Assembly (NCBI RefSeq): GCF_029931775.1
Contig: NC_079320.1
Location: 54,577,521 to 54,641,520, forward strand
Length of the DNA stretch: 64,000 nt
Direction of reading: 5' to 3'
Source of the DNA: Euleptes europaea
Taxonomy: Eukaryota > Chordata > Lepidosauria > Squamata > Sphaerodactylidae
Part shown: positions 20,720 through 31,813 of the stretch, piece by piece
Layout: the number at the start of each line of letters is the position of its first letter
Numbering within the stretch: position 1 is the stretch's first letter
Made by a program: the position numbers and the translations under genes
The notes under the pieces: model-generated
Database searches by the model: none
What the model was told of the DNA's origin: nothing
What the model saw: only the letters and a program-made list of their open reading frames with translations

Positions 20720-21056
20720 CTCAACAACCCTGTGTAGTAGATTAGGCTGGGAGCAAGAGATTGTCCCAAGGTCACCTAGTGTACATTTTATATGCTGATT
20801 AATAAGGAAGTGGGTTAGCTCATCAGCCTATTTTGTAAATGTGTTGCCCAAATTTGTTTGATGAGGCTGCAGTCTTAAGCATACATAGGACAAATTCAAA
20901 TTGCACACACTCAGCTCTTTGGCTGTTGTTTCATGCATGTGAAAAACTGAAAGGCAGTTTGAACAACAAGAAGTGTCGCAGGTCTCCCAATCTTTAGGAT
21001 TTTGCTGTATAGAACTGAGTTTGTCAGTACTAACTGATCACGTACTTCCGTTTTAA

Positions 21057-21120
21057 AAACATAAGAAAAGCCATGGTGGATGAGACCAAGGCCCATCAAG
21101 TCCCGCCGTCAGTTCACACG
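21057..21120 (-). mobile_element. CR1-type LINE 3' end fragment
   Basis: ACATAAGAAAAGCCATGGTG followed by GAGACCAAGGCCCATCAAGT is the reverse complement of the LINE end seen at 18105-18265. Confidence 0.7.
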
Positions 21121-22284
21121 GCGGCCAACCACGTTCCTCTCCAATCCTCCTGTCCGTGAGCATTTTTTCCCTTTTCTCAGCCCTCCCAGTTGTGCCTTTC
21201 CTCCTCCCCTGCTGCATCATTTCCTCTCCTTCTCAGCCTTCCCAGCCCATGCATTTGTCTCCTACAAGCAACCCACTCTGCCATGTTTCCCCACCACTGG
21301 TCTAATTTCCTATCCCTTTTGGTGCTTTAAAAAAAGTGTAGTTGTGTATGTGAGTGCATGTACAAATTATATATATATATATGTGGAAATCATGGGATTA
21401 CCCCAGGTTTTCAGAAACGTATCTCATCTCTGGGTGGCCTCCCCTAACAGACGTTTTGATCCACTCATGGAAGCCTCCATGGAAATTAAAGATATGATTG
21501 ACAAACTAGCCACCTCTTGGTCTCATCCAGAAGCAACAGTCTTAAATTCTAACAAGGTCGAGCTCTTTGTCACATAGAAAGCTTCTCTGGGAAACCAATA
21601 AGACCACAAGCAGCTGCTTTTAGTAAGGGTCATTTAGCAGAGGGTTTGTACATGCCCTTTACCCTGAATTGTGGTGTGGTTAACCTGTTGAGCAGCAAAG
21701 CGCTTTGTGTAGCAGACCGTTCTTGAGTAAGGACCTCAGAGGCAAAGATTTATATGCTGGTGACACTGGCCAAATAAGCGGAAATCTGAGCTTGCATAAG
21801 TCTGCCCTGTTGTTAAGTATTGGAGGTCTTTAGTAACAGGAAGAGTTTTGTACAAAAATGTAAATCAGATCCTTCAGGCTAATATAAAATGTTTAAATAG
21901 TACAACAGGAGGGTTTGGTGGCTGGTGTTTATTTTTTTTAAAAAGGCTTCTTGTAAAAGGGTGCACTTTCCTCATACATTCTTTGAAATGCAAAGTATTA
22001 TTCTTTGTACTAGACGAACAATTCTGGATGAAACCGATTGGTAGAAGGTCAAAAGGAAGTTTATCTTCATGCATTCATAAATATTGCCATGAAGTTGAGA
22101 GGGGTATTTTTTTTCCTGTAGCACTTGAAAAGCTTACATATTTCCGTGGGCATGAACTTGTCCAGAACATGGAAGTCTCTTTTAGATAAAAGGCCATTCT
22201 CACTTTGAAAATATAATACACACATGTGCACACACCAATCACACCACTGAATGCCAGTGATCACATGACCAGAGGCAAGAGAGG
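21121..22284. other. gene-free stretch
   Basis: A short (TA)n run at about 21368. An open frame at 21380-21577 (PQVFRNVSHLW to NKVELFVT) has no splice support or recognised family. Nothing else seen. Confidence 0.4.
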
Positions 22285-22495
22285 GAGGGGCTGTGGCTCA
22301 GTGGTAGAGCATTTGCTTGGCATGCAGAAGGTTCCAGGTTCAATCCCCGGCCTCTCCATTTAAGGGGACTAGGCAAGTAGGTGAGCTGAAAGACCTCTGC
22401 CTGAGACCCCGGAGAGCTGCTGAGCAGACAATACTGACTTAGATGGACCAAGGGTCTGATTCAGTAGAAGGCAGCTTCGTGTGTTCAATATGTGT
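22285..22495 (+). mobile_element. tRNA-Ala-like SINE, family C
   Basis: The head GGGGCTGTGGCTCAGTGGTA-GAGC carries an A box and GGTTCAATCCCC a B box, strongly resembling a tRNA. The body continues CTAGGCAAGTAGGTGA, GACCTCTGCCTGAGACCC, GGACCAAGGGTCTGATTCAG, ending GCAGCTTCGTGTGTTC. A decayed second copy is at 38772. Confidence 0.85.
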
Positions 22496-22906
22496 TCAAA
22501 AAGAGAGACATTGCAGTAGCCTGAAGGTTTCTCATCACCAACACAACTGAGCAACACTCACAAGAAGTCCTCCTTCCCTTTGCATTGAAGGGACAACAAG
22601 CTCTTAGACAGAGATAGGCAACTTTGGGAGCCCATGTGCCAAAACATCTTCCTGTGAAGTTGTTGGTGCACTGGAAAATGGGGGGCAGGGGGGCAGATAT
22701 AAGGGTAGTACTTCCCCCACTATGCTGAACCACACTGGTGCCAACAGCATCTCTTGGGCAGAGAGAATTGAGGCTGTTTGCTGACCACAATGCTCTGGGG
22801 TGCTGTTATTTGACACATGCACCAGGAGTTGCCTGCCCGCCCCTAGTCTTGTGTCTCTTAGAAAATTTCCATATCAAACCTGTGCCAGTTGGCTGTTTGA
22901 AAGCAT
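22496..22906. other. gene-free stretch
   Basis: A run of Gs and the phrase GGCAACTTTGGGAGCCCATGTGCC suggest a decayed hAT-type piece near 22615-22645; otherwise nothing recognised. Confidence 0.35.
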
Positions 22907-23425
22907 GGTAAAGAGCCTGTATGGTACAGGGGTTGGAATGTCGGACTAGAGGCTGGGAGACCCAAGTTCTAAACCCCACTCTGTAATGGAAGCTATGGGT
23001 CACTCTTAGGGTTTTTGTTGTGAGAATAAAATAGAGCAGAAGAAGAGTTGGTTTTTATATGCTGCCTTTCTCTACTGCTTAAGGAAGAATCAAACCGGCT
23101 TACAATCACCTTCTCTTCCCCTCCCCGCAACTGACACCCTGTTAGGTGGGGCTGAGAGAGCTATGACTAGCCCAAGGTCACCCAGCTGGCTTTATGTGTA
23201 GGAGTGGGGAAACAAATCCAGTTCACCAGATTAGCCTCCACCGCTCATGTGGAGGAGTGGGGAATCAAACCCGGTTCTCCAGATCAGAGTCCACCGCTCC
23301 AAACCACCGCTTTTAACCACTACACCATGCTGGCTCTCAGGAGAGGGGAGGGGAGAAAGATGGTGAAAGCCACTTTGGGCCCTCATTGAGAAGCAAAGTG
23401 AGGTATAAACATATAAATAAATAAT
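22907..23425 (+). mobile_element. tRNA-derived SINE, family D, split by a family A SINE
   Basis: GAGCCTGTATGGTACAGGGG, TTGGAATGTCGGACTAGAGG and GGGAGACCCAAGTTCTAAAC form the head (to about 23036). The tail CTTTGGGCCCTCATTGAGAA ... GAGGTATAAACATATAAATA resumes after 23340. A family A SINE in the opposite orientation lies between. Confidence 0.82.
23037..23339 (-). mobile_element. SINE family A nested in SINE family D
   Basis: Full family A unit in reverse: AGAAGAAGAGTTGGTTTTTATA at one end and AACCACTACACCATGCTGGC at the other, with the GGTCACCCAGCTGGC body between. Confidence 0.88.
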
Positions 23426-24149
23426 GCAGTGGGCATAGGCTTGTTACATCATTGTAAGCCCCTAATGGGAGGAAGATGTTAGCGGCACATGTTACTGGCC
23501 TTTACGAAGCACTCGGCACACTGACTGAATAATATGAATACTGAGTTGGCCTTGTGCAAATGCGCCCTGTATAGGATTACACTTTTACAAACCCATATTT
23601 TGAAGGGAGTTGCGGCGCTGTGCAGAACCCCCCACCCCGTTTTGTGTAAGCTGGTTCATGCATACCATACCCAGGGAGACAGACGTCTTGTGACCGCCGT
23701 AGGTCTGATGGTTGTGCCAATCAGACCTAACCAGCCTATATGGGTAGATGGGATCAAAGTTTTAAAATGCCTAGTTTCTTCCTACTACTAATAAAGAGTG
23801 AAAGAGAAGGCACCGTGTCCTTCACCAGGGAGTGCCTAATTGTAACTGGACAGGCCTAACCCCGGCACAGAGTCTGAGCAAGGACAGGATGATTAATTTT
23901 TCCTGGGGCTCAGTTGAAACTCCCTGGAGGCTGTTTTACTCAACTATGCTTTATGACCACTGCTCATGCCCTTGATGCTACTACAGATAATAGGCAGGCA
24001 CTCTGGGAAGGGGAAGCAGACAGTTCTTTGCTCCTTTCAGGGGAAAAACTTGCTGTAAGATCACAAATATGAAGAACTGAAATCAAGAGACTGAGAAACT
24101 GGGTCAGGGATTTTGATAATTACTCTGTGGCAAAAATCCGCCTAGAGCA
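23426..24149. other. gene-free stretch
   Basis: No exon, RNA or repeat recognised with confidence. Confidence 0.4.
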
Positions 24150-24262
24150 CTTTTATCCTGCCCTTTCTCCAAGGAGCTCATGGTTCTCCCTGCCTTATTT
24201 TTATCCCTACAACAACTTTATGAGGTAGGTTAGTTTAGCCTGACTAGCATGAAATGGTTCAG
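24150..24262 (-). mobile_element. MIR-like SINE fragment
   Basis: TATCCTGCCCTTTCTCCAAG and CAACAACTTTATGAGGTAGG are pieces of the conserved tail of squamate MIR-like SINEs. Old and partial. Confidence 0.5.
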
Positions 24263-24411
24263 TGTCCTTCAGGACTCAGTAGGGTTTTATCCAGTTTTAA
24301 TTTGAACCCCATAATAATTTAACATGGTTTTTTTTTGGGGGGGGGCAGGCTTCTGTGTCCCTAATATGAAATAAATTAAATAAGGCAACATTTTCCTATC
24401 ATTATACCTCT

Positions 24412-24718
24412 ATGGTAGAGGAGCCTTGTGGTGCGGAGTGGTAAGCTGCTGTACTGCAGTCAAAAGCTGTGCTCACAACCTGAGTTCGATCCCGACAGAA
24501 GTCTGTTTCAGGTAGCCGGCTCAAGGTTGACTCAGCCTTCCATCCTCCCAAAGTCAGTGAAATGAGTACCCAGCTTGCTGGGGGTAAAGGGAAGATGACT
24601 GAGGAAGGCACTGGCAAACCACCCCGCAAATAAAGTCTGCCTAGGAAACGTCGGGATGTGATGTCACCCCATGGGTCAGGAATGACCCGGTGCTTGCACA
24701 GGGTACCTTTACCTTTTA
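24412..24718 (+). mobile_element. SINE family B (Sauria-type, tRNA head with BovB-like tail)
   Basis: Head GGAGCCTTGTGGTGCGGAGT with B box GAGTTCGATCCCGAC; body GTAGCCGGCTCAAGG, ATGAGTACCCAGCTTGCTGG; tail GGGTCAGGAATGACCCGGTG then ACCTTTACCTTTT. A target duplication TATACCTCTATGG stands on both sides (24404-24416 and 24718-24730). Confidence 0.88.
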
Positions 24719-24865
24719 TACCTCTATGGGCTAGCTCATTCAACCTGTTTGATTTCTGCATGTGGGGCTGCTGTTAAAGACCCTGGAAAAAGATGGCAAC
24801 CCTGCCTGAATTAGATGGTGCTCCCTTTCCCCATTGGAGTCATAACCATTAAGTAAGATGTAGCG

Positions 24866-24911
24866 TGGTGTAGTGGTTACAGTGTGGGACTGGGATCTGG
24901 GAGACCCAGGC
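24866..24911 (+). mobile_element. SINE family D head fragment
   Basis: GCGTGGTGTAGTGGTTACAG and CTGGGAGACCCAGG match the head of family D and stop abruptly where the MITE at 24913 starts. Confidence 0.7.
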
Positions 24912-24912
24912 T

Positions 24913-25105
24913 TAGGGTTGCCAACCTCCAGGTACTAGGTGGAGATCTCCTGCTATTACAACTGACCTCCAGCAGATAGAGATCAGTTCCCCTGGAGAAA
25001 ATGGCCGCTTTGGCCATTGGACTCTATGGCATTGAAGTCCCTCCCTAAACCCTGCCCTCCTCTGGCTCCATCCCAAAAACCTCCCACTAGTGGTGACCTG
25101 GCAAC
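24913..25105. mobile_element. hAT-like MITE (AGGGTTGCCAAC type)
   Basis: The start TAGGGTTGCCAACCTCCAGG and end GGTGACCTGGCAAC are inverted repeats. The body TGGAGATCTCCTGCTATTAC and CCCTGGAGAAAATGGCCGCT is a very common squamate repeat. The ends match those of the element at 49550. Confidence 0.8.
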
Positions 25106-27869
25106 TTCTCTCAAAATTAAGTACGTACAAGAAAGAATTCTATATCTGAATTTTTTTGTAACCCCTGTTCCAGGTTTTCTGTAAGCTTGTTGCAAAACAA
25201 AACTGGGCTTTGTTTTGCCTCTGTTCAAGTAAGATTTTTTTTTTTTTTTGCCAATTCCCCTTCCCAATGAAGATTTCCATGCTACTCCCATCCAGGACCA
25301 AAGCTGACCTATGGGGGCCCAATCTTCAGCCATGCCTGTGGCCATTCCAACAAATACCCTGCTCCCCCACCTCCTCCCCACCCCCTGATGCAAACTGCTT
25401 GGCTACCTATGTACCTTAGAACGTCTGGCATCATCATTCTCTCTCCTGGGCCAGTCTGCGGTATGGAGGAGGTGGAACACACACTGGGATGCTGTGAGCT
25501 TGCATCTCGGTCCTGCAGAGCCCTGGACCCAAGGATGTGGTGCTATGTGTACCACTTTTAGAGCAGGCACTTCAATCAAGCTAGTGCCCAGCTGGTGCAG
25601 GCACCTTGCCCCTGGCCCTTTTTGTGAAGCTGGAAGTGCCAGGGCTCAGCTGTGACCATCAGGAGAGCTGCTTGCATCACCCGCACATTCCTCTTGGGTG
25701 GTGCTGGACAGCCCAGGCAGCCAAAAGCACAGGAAGAGGAGCATTTTCAAGTGAGTTGGTGGGAAAAGGATGTCCAGGCAGTTGGCAGAGGAAGTGTGGG
25801 GGTTAGTGGCAGGGGACCCTGGCAGATGCCCTGCTTCATGGTATGAAGTCCTAGCCATGAAAGTAGGATTCAGTTTCCTGTAGGGGAAAAAAAGGTGAAA
25901 GAGGGAAGTGGGACAGCTTAAAATGTTTTTGCTTTAAGCAGTCAAGCTTGACATTGATATGGCTTCCATTACGATCATCATTATGCACCCATTCATTCAG
26001 TCATTCATATTTTTAGGGGGAAGAAACAAAACCTAGCTGCTTCAACTATCCTTCTCTTTAAGCTTTCCTCTCTGTTTTCTTTCTGACATGTTGTATGACA
26101 ATATGTTGGCATGTGAATGAGTGAATGGGAATAACTGAAGACATTCGGAGTAGATTCAGGAAAAAAAGGTACAAGGCCCACATTTCTAGAAGGAAGATGT
26201 ACATCTGTATACAAGGATGTATCTCAAGCTTGTTCTCCACCAGCATAAGGGTATGTCCATTGATAGAGGATGGTGTGATTTTCACTAATTTCCCCTCCTA
26301 TTGCAGACCCCTAGCATTATACCCAATAGTTTTCTGGGTGGGAGGGTCCCCTGGCATCATTTCAGAAGATACCAGAGGGAAAGGGAGGAAATGTTCTGTT
26401 CTTACAGTGGAACTCCACTTGAGCTGAGGTCAACTGGTGAGTTCACTGGTTGATTGGATCCTGGTTTAGTTCTTCACATGTCACTACAACTCTCTCCAGT
26501 GTTTCTGTAGGTCTTGTGATCTATCTGTAGGTCTTGTGATCTATCTCCACAGAGCTCAGAGTAGATTGCACAGATATTTAAACATTATCATCCAAAACAT
26601 TACCTTGCCTCTAATTGTGTGGTGATGTTTTCCATTAGAAAGGCAACCCTCTGCTGGGGAGCACATTCTTCTAGGGTTAGGTGCTCACACAATACCAGTG
26701 AAATGCATCAAGCACAAGACGAATGCAGTGGAAGACCATCTCTGCAACAAAAAGCTACAGAATAGAATCAAATAATAGGATCCTAATAATCTCATTTGTG
26801 TCCTTGTAAGACCTACAGTTCTGGTAATCTTTAGTTAGGAAGGTTGTCTTAGATTTGGAGGGGGCCCCCGATAATGTCAGTGGCCTCGTGCAACAGCTGT
26901 AAAATACACCAAGCCTTTCCGGGTAGCAATATTTAATGCTTCCTTGAAGTCACATGCTTGCTTCCTGAATATCCCTACTGCTTCCTGGATATCCCTGCTG
27001 TATACCTGCTATTGTTCCCAAAATGGCCTTTGATTCTGCCTGCCAGCAGCTACCCATAGAGCAGCTTGTAAATTTGTAATGGAAAGCAGGATCCTAGGAG
27101 CTATCCATGTTCTTTTGACAAAGAAATGAACCACTACACTTGACACTGGAAGGATGGTTAGTATAAAATGAGCAACTTTAACATGCCTCTTATTTTGGAG
27201 ACTCTTGATCTAGAAACCCCAAATGCTATGGGTGTAATTTTCACTTTAACTATTGCTCCTAAGTTTCACCAGTCCAATCCTATACATACGAAGCCAAAGA
27301 AAGCTGTTATTGAGGTTTTATGAAGTTACAGTGAATTTCCAATACATTAAGTATCACTGAAAACAAGCATAATAAAGCAGGGTTTTAAAGAAAGTCTGGT
27401 TGCTTCATCATTAAAAGCTGTTGTTGCCTACAATATTTATACATTACTGTGAATATAATCCTTTGATTATATATGTAATGGCTAGAGTCCAACAAAATTG
27501 AATAGAATTTTAAACAGGCCTGTAGCCAAAAATTCTATGATAGTGAAATAAAAGATTGTGTGTGCATCATAAGCAGAAGTCTGACAGGTCCCAAGAGAGA
27601 CCTTAGCCTCCAGAATTTTGTACCTGTAGTTAACAGAATACAGTTAGACTGCAATACAACAAACAAAAATGTCAGTCAATTTCTGTAGCAATTGGCCCAA
27701 ATCCTGTAAGGTGGGAGCAATTGTGTAAAATAAGAGCTGCATATTTTTCCTTTCTAGTTTGGTGAATAAATAGATACCGTATTGGTTCTAATACCCTGGC
27801 TGTATGCTGCTTTTATTACTACCAGGTGGATATTTACCATTGACATTTTAATGCTGTTGCTTTTCATTC
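25106..27869. other. repeat-poor gene-free stretch
   Basis: No coding exon seen. A small tandem duplication of about 20 bp (CTGTAGGTCTTGTGATCTAT twice) lies at 26505-26545 and a GGATATCCCT doublet at about 26968-27000. Lack of recognisable repeats over this length fits a candidate regulatory region, but the sequence alone does not prove it. Confidence 0.4.
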
Positions 27870-27972
27870 TAATGACTTTAAAAAAAGTTTGATTGCATTT
27901 TAAAACAGATCGTAATCCGCCTTGAGAACTGTGTTTAAGAGGCAGGATATAAATATTTAAAATAAATAAAAT
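27870..27972 (+). mobile_element. LINE 3' tail (L2/CR1 type)
   Basis: GTAATCCGCCTTGAGAACTG ... GAGGCAGGATATAAATATTT AAAATAAATAAAAT is the standard LINE tail with an AAATA-rich end. Confidence 0.68.
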
Positions 27973-30588
27973 ATGTCGACATGTCTAAGTTAAAGGCTTT
28001 AAGCCCGGAGTGCTTCCCATTATTTCTACATGCCCTTTGATCATAGCATCACACTTGGATTAAGGATGCATAAAAGGCCATTTCTAGCATCTTATACTCA
28101 GATTTATATTGTTTCCTAAAATGAGATCACACATTTACAATTCCATTGCAGAAAATACGTATGGAAGTTACAACAATAGGCTACACACTCTCCTTTCCCT
28201 CATCTCTCTTTGGCAGGAACAGTACTATTTTCTCTTATAACTATCAGAAACAACACGGTCTCTTAAGGGAAAAAAAATCATACATTTATCTGAAAACGTC
28301 CACTGGATATTGATATCTAGCATCAAAAAAGTAGCTAATGGGGTCCCTCCTGCTCTGAGCATGTTGGTATCTTAGTTTAGCATTTAACTATCAGCAGTCA
28401 GAAGACAATACCATTGACAAGTACCTGGCTCTGGCTATTTGGGTTTATTTTTTCCTTGAAAGCTGTTTGGGGCGACAGAGTGGCGTCCGGGTTTCCCAGG
28501 TTGTTGTGCTGACATACTGCAGTGGCAGTAGAGGGCAGGAGTCTGACAAAATCTCATTAATCATTTTAAATTAAATCCAACATTCCAGTCTGATGCTGCC
28601 AAGTAGAAAACTAACTTACAAATGGAAATGCCTTTGGAAAAAAGATCCAGTATCCCAGCCTTGTACATTTCTAAATAAACAGATTTGAGATGCATGCCTA
28701 GAAAGGAAATAATTGTTATTTCTAACCTCAGCTATTCACAGACCTAATTTTCAGTTGTCCCAAATGCAGTATTTCAAATTTGTTCCATTGCCTGACTCAG
28801 GATGGGTAAAAACATGATGTTGTTGCAAAAATATGATGAATCTTGTTCCTGAAATCTGTGCTTCCTTAATTTAAACAACAAGACAATCCAAATAGAGTCA
28901 ATTAGTGTTTCTGAAAATGCTCAGGCTTTGGATAGCTGCCAATCGGAAAGTACCCTAGTTTCAATAACCTTTCTTTCTTGCTGTTATCCCATATATTTGT
29001 GCTCTTATCCTACAGTTTTTTCCCCTTAAGAAACCAGGTATAGCTAAGGAAATTTTAGTTGATCTTAAAGGTGGTGAGGGAGTGTGCAAGAGTTCTCCAT
29101 TTTACAGACGCAAGGTATTTAGGAAAGGCTTGAAAATAGCAACTTGGCTAATTGCTTCTAGATGGCCATTAAAAGCTTTAAGGTGGAAGAGATTCATTTT
29201 CTCTTTGAGGCCATCTATTTGCCATACATGACTAGTACAAGTGCAAACTAGCAGAACAATAAACCATTTTTTGGGTAGGCTATAGCTTTTGTGTACTCAT
29301 TTGCAAGTCAAAATCAGCTTCTTGAGTTGTGTCTGGAAAATGTCAAGTGCTGCTGAAACGGGCATTAACTCGCGCCAGCCAGGCACAGTTACCAGCTTAT
29401 TGGACAGAAATTCCTTGTATTGAACAAGCTTCTCAACAGGCAGAAGTTAATCCCATTCCCCATCGCAACAGGTGTTGGTCAAAGATTCTGCACATGACTT
29501 GACTGTAAAAGGCATCCTGATTTTGATCCATAGTACTGTATGCAGAATAGTCTTACCGAAGTATTTATTTCATTTATATCTTACCTATATTCCATTACGA
29601 AACTCAAGGCAGCTTACATAGGACTCAAGAAGTCACCCAAGCACTGTCATGAACCAGACCTTGACCTGTCTGTCTTCAGGAAGGTTACTTTAACATGTGC
29701 TCTCCAACCAGCAGGGTTGCAATATTGTGCTATGATAAATTTTTTGTTTGTTCTGATGTAATTTGTCTCCAGCCCGAAACTTGTTTCTTCATACAGAAGT
29801 TGATACTTGAATGCTTATCAGTGAGATGGAGCCACCCATGGATAAGGGGCTCTTCAGGCATACAAAAAATTGCTACTTCGTAAAGTAAAACAAGAAAATA
29901 TACTCTGATAATATCAAAAGCCTTTTAAAACACAACGGCAGAAATATAATTGCATGTAGATTTTGAAGCTTGTATCTTTTTACTCCTTAAATCAAAACCA
30001 AACTGTGCACGAAGAAACAGGAAATCCTTTAAGTCTGTCCTTTGTCCACTTTAATAGTACTTTGGAGATTAGAGATGATTTTCCAAAAGCAATCAAAAAG
30101 TTGGTAATCTAAAGCTTATTGGGTGCAGTATTTATTTAAAATATAGCCATAAGGAGATGGGGTGGAAGGAGATGAATTCACCAATTAGGTGAGAAATTGT
30201 GGAAATCTGATACCACTTTCATGTAAAACAAAACCCTAAGCAGGTTTCCCAGTGAGAAATATGAAGTATGAATGCCACTCAGAGGGAAAACCAGTTATAA
30301 ATAAGTAGCATAAACACTGCATTATAAAGCACTGTCCACATGAGTACACATAGCCCCCTCCTGTGATCAGCATTTGGAAAACAGGATCATTGATCATGGG
30401 GAGCATGCATGCACCATTCAGATGACTAAGCAATCGTGCAGAGAGTGGGGCCAGCATCCCAAAGCCACTCTCCCCCCCCCCATGCGATGAGTCAACACAC
30501 AGGGTAGTTGTTTGCACAGGGCTAGGTAGCACAGGACAGGGGAGTGGTGTATTGGCAGTAAACCATGGAACAACTCCCTATGCTGAGA
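27973..30588. other. gene-free, mostly repeat-poor stretch
   Basis: Contains a LINE tail scrap at about 29565-29625 (ATTTATATCTTACCTATATTCC) and little else that I recognise. The 28440-28640 part has mixed composition and no repeat signature. Confidence 0.4.
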
Positions 30589-30893
30589 GCCAGCATGGTG
30601 TAGTGGTTAAGAGCGGTGGTTTGGAGCGGCAGAGCCTGATCTGGAGAACCGGGTTTGATTCCCCACTCCTCCACGTGAGTGGCGGACGCTAATCTGGTGA
30701 ACTGGATTTGTTTCCCCACTCCTCCACATGAAGTCAGCTGGGTGACCTTGGGCTAGTCACACTCTCTCAGCCCCACCTGCCTCACAGGGTGTCTGTTGTG
30801 GGGAGGGGAAGGAAAGGTGATTGTAAGCCAGTTTGATCCTTCCTTAAGTGGTAGAGAAATTCGGCATATAAAAACCAACTCTTCTTCTTCTAT
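30589..30893 (+). mobile_element. tRNA-derived SINE, family A
   Basis: GAGCCAGCATGGTGTAGTGG, TTAAGAGCGGTGG, B box GGGTTTGATTCCCC, body GGTGACCTTGGGCTAGTCAC, tail TATAAAAACCAACTCTTCTTCTTC. The best preserved family A copy in the window. Confidence 0.9.
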
Positions 30894-31013
30894 GTCTTGA
30901 CCATGTCCCCAAGAAACCAATATTTATCCCATTACATAACGTTGTTCTTGCATTATCTCTGTTATTTTCAATGGCTAGGGGAAAAAAATATTTTCATTTT
31001 CTAGCAGCATTTT

Positions 31014-31019
31014 TTTAAT
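31014..31019 (-). terminator. candidate FBXO8 poly(A) signal
   Basis: ATTAAA on the minus strand, about 610 bp past the FBXO8 stop codon. It is the first plausible hexamer that I noticed downstream; no cDNA evidence. Confidence 0.3.
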
Positions 31020-31625
31020 GCCACATCTCACCCTGCCACAAAAACAACATAGTTAGAGATCCAACTCTTCCAGGACTACTGCAAATGGCAACTTAGAATC
31101 TAGAATGGTTTGCATCTGAAAAATCTTTTTAACTCTGTACACTAAGCACTCCAAGGAACAGTGACAAATGTAAAGAAATAAATACAAAAGTCCTTTCTAG
31201 AGAGAAACAGGAAAAAACTTTAGTTAAAATATTTTACAATAAAATAATTATGATTATAAATCTCTGTAGTTAAATATGTACACATTACATTTTTTTAAAA
31301 AAGAAAGAACTGGTTAAAGTTTTCAAGCAAATCTACTGCGCAAGTCCACCATCTTGTCAGTTTAAAATCATAATGTCAGCTTAACATTCAGAAGTTGTAG
31401 TGTGTCAGACTAATGGCAATGTCTGTGCAAACTGTAAGCAAAATTAAGAAAAAAAACCCTGCATTTTTTCAATTCCCATGGTAAATTGCTAATAAAAAGT
31501 TGCTCGTGTACATTTGCATTGGAGACAGAGGTTAGAATGACCAGCACTAATATAACCCCCATATCTACCAAAATTAATTCCTTGGATAACTGTAATAAAC
31601 TCCAAGATGTAACAAATTGTGCTTT

Positions 31626-31813
31626 TTAGGCAGCTACGTGGCCTATAAGGTAGATATTGTCATAAAGGTGCCCAACAAAATCTTCACTAATGTTCTGAGC
31701 TGCACGGCGTGTGTTTCGGATAAATTCTCTCTTTGACATTTTATTCTTCACATGAGGGCTAGTGAGATCAATGGAAAGCAGGATCAAAGAGTAGCACAGT
31801 ACGTACACAGCAT
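31626..31813 (-). CDS. FBXO8: FBXO8 coding exon 5 (last)
   Basis: Codes residues 258-319 (DAVYVLCYSLI to GHVAA) and the stop TAA at 31628-31626. The acceptor reads TTTTTCTTAG directly before the exon. It encodes the C-terminal half of the Sec7-like domain. Confidence 0.97.

Noticed and set aside
21080-21577. 165-residue plus-strand frame
   Set aside because: It crosses a LINE scrap and a (TA)n run; the later part looks somewhat protein-like but has no family or splice support.
22289-22350. Possible tRNA-Ala gene (A and B boxes)
   Set aside because: The body continues into a repeated SINE sequence with a second copy at 38772, and the cloverleaf 3' half is not kept.
1-31000. HAND2 or other neighbour exons expected from synteny
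   Set aside because: No bHLH or other coding exon was found; the gene must lie beyond the left edge.
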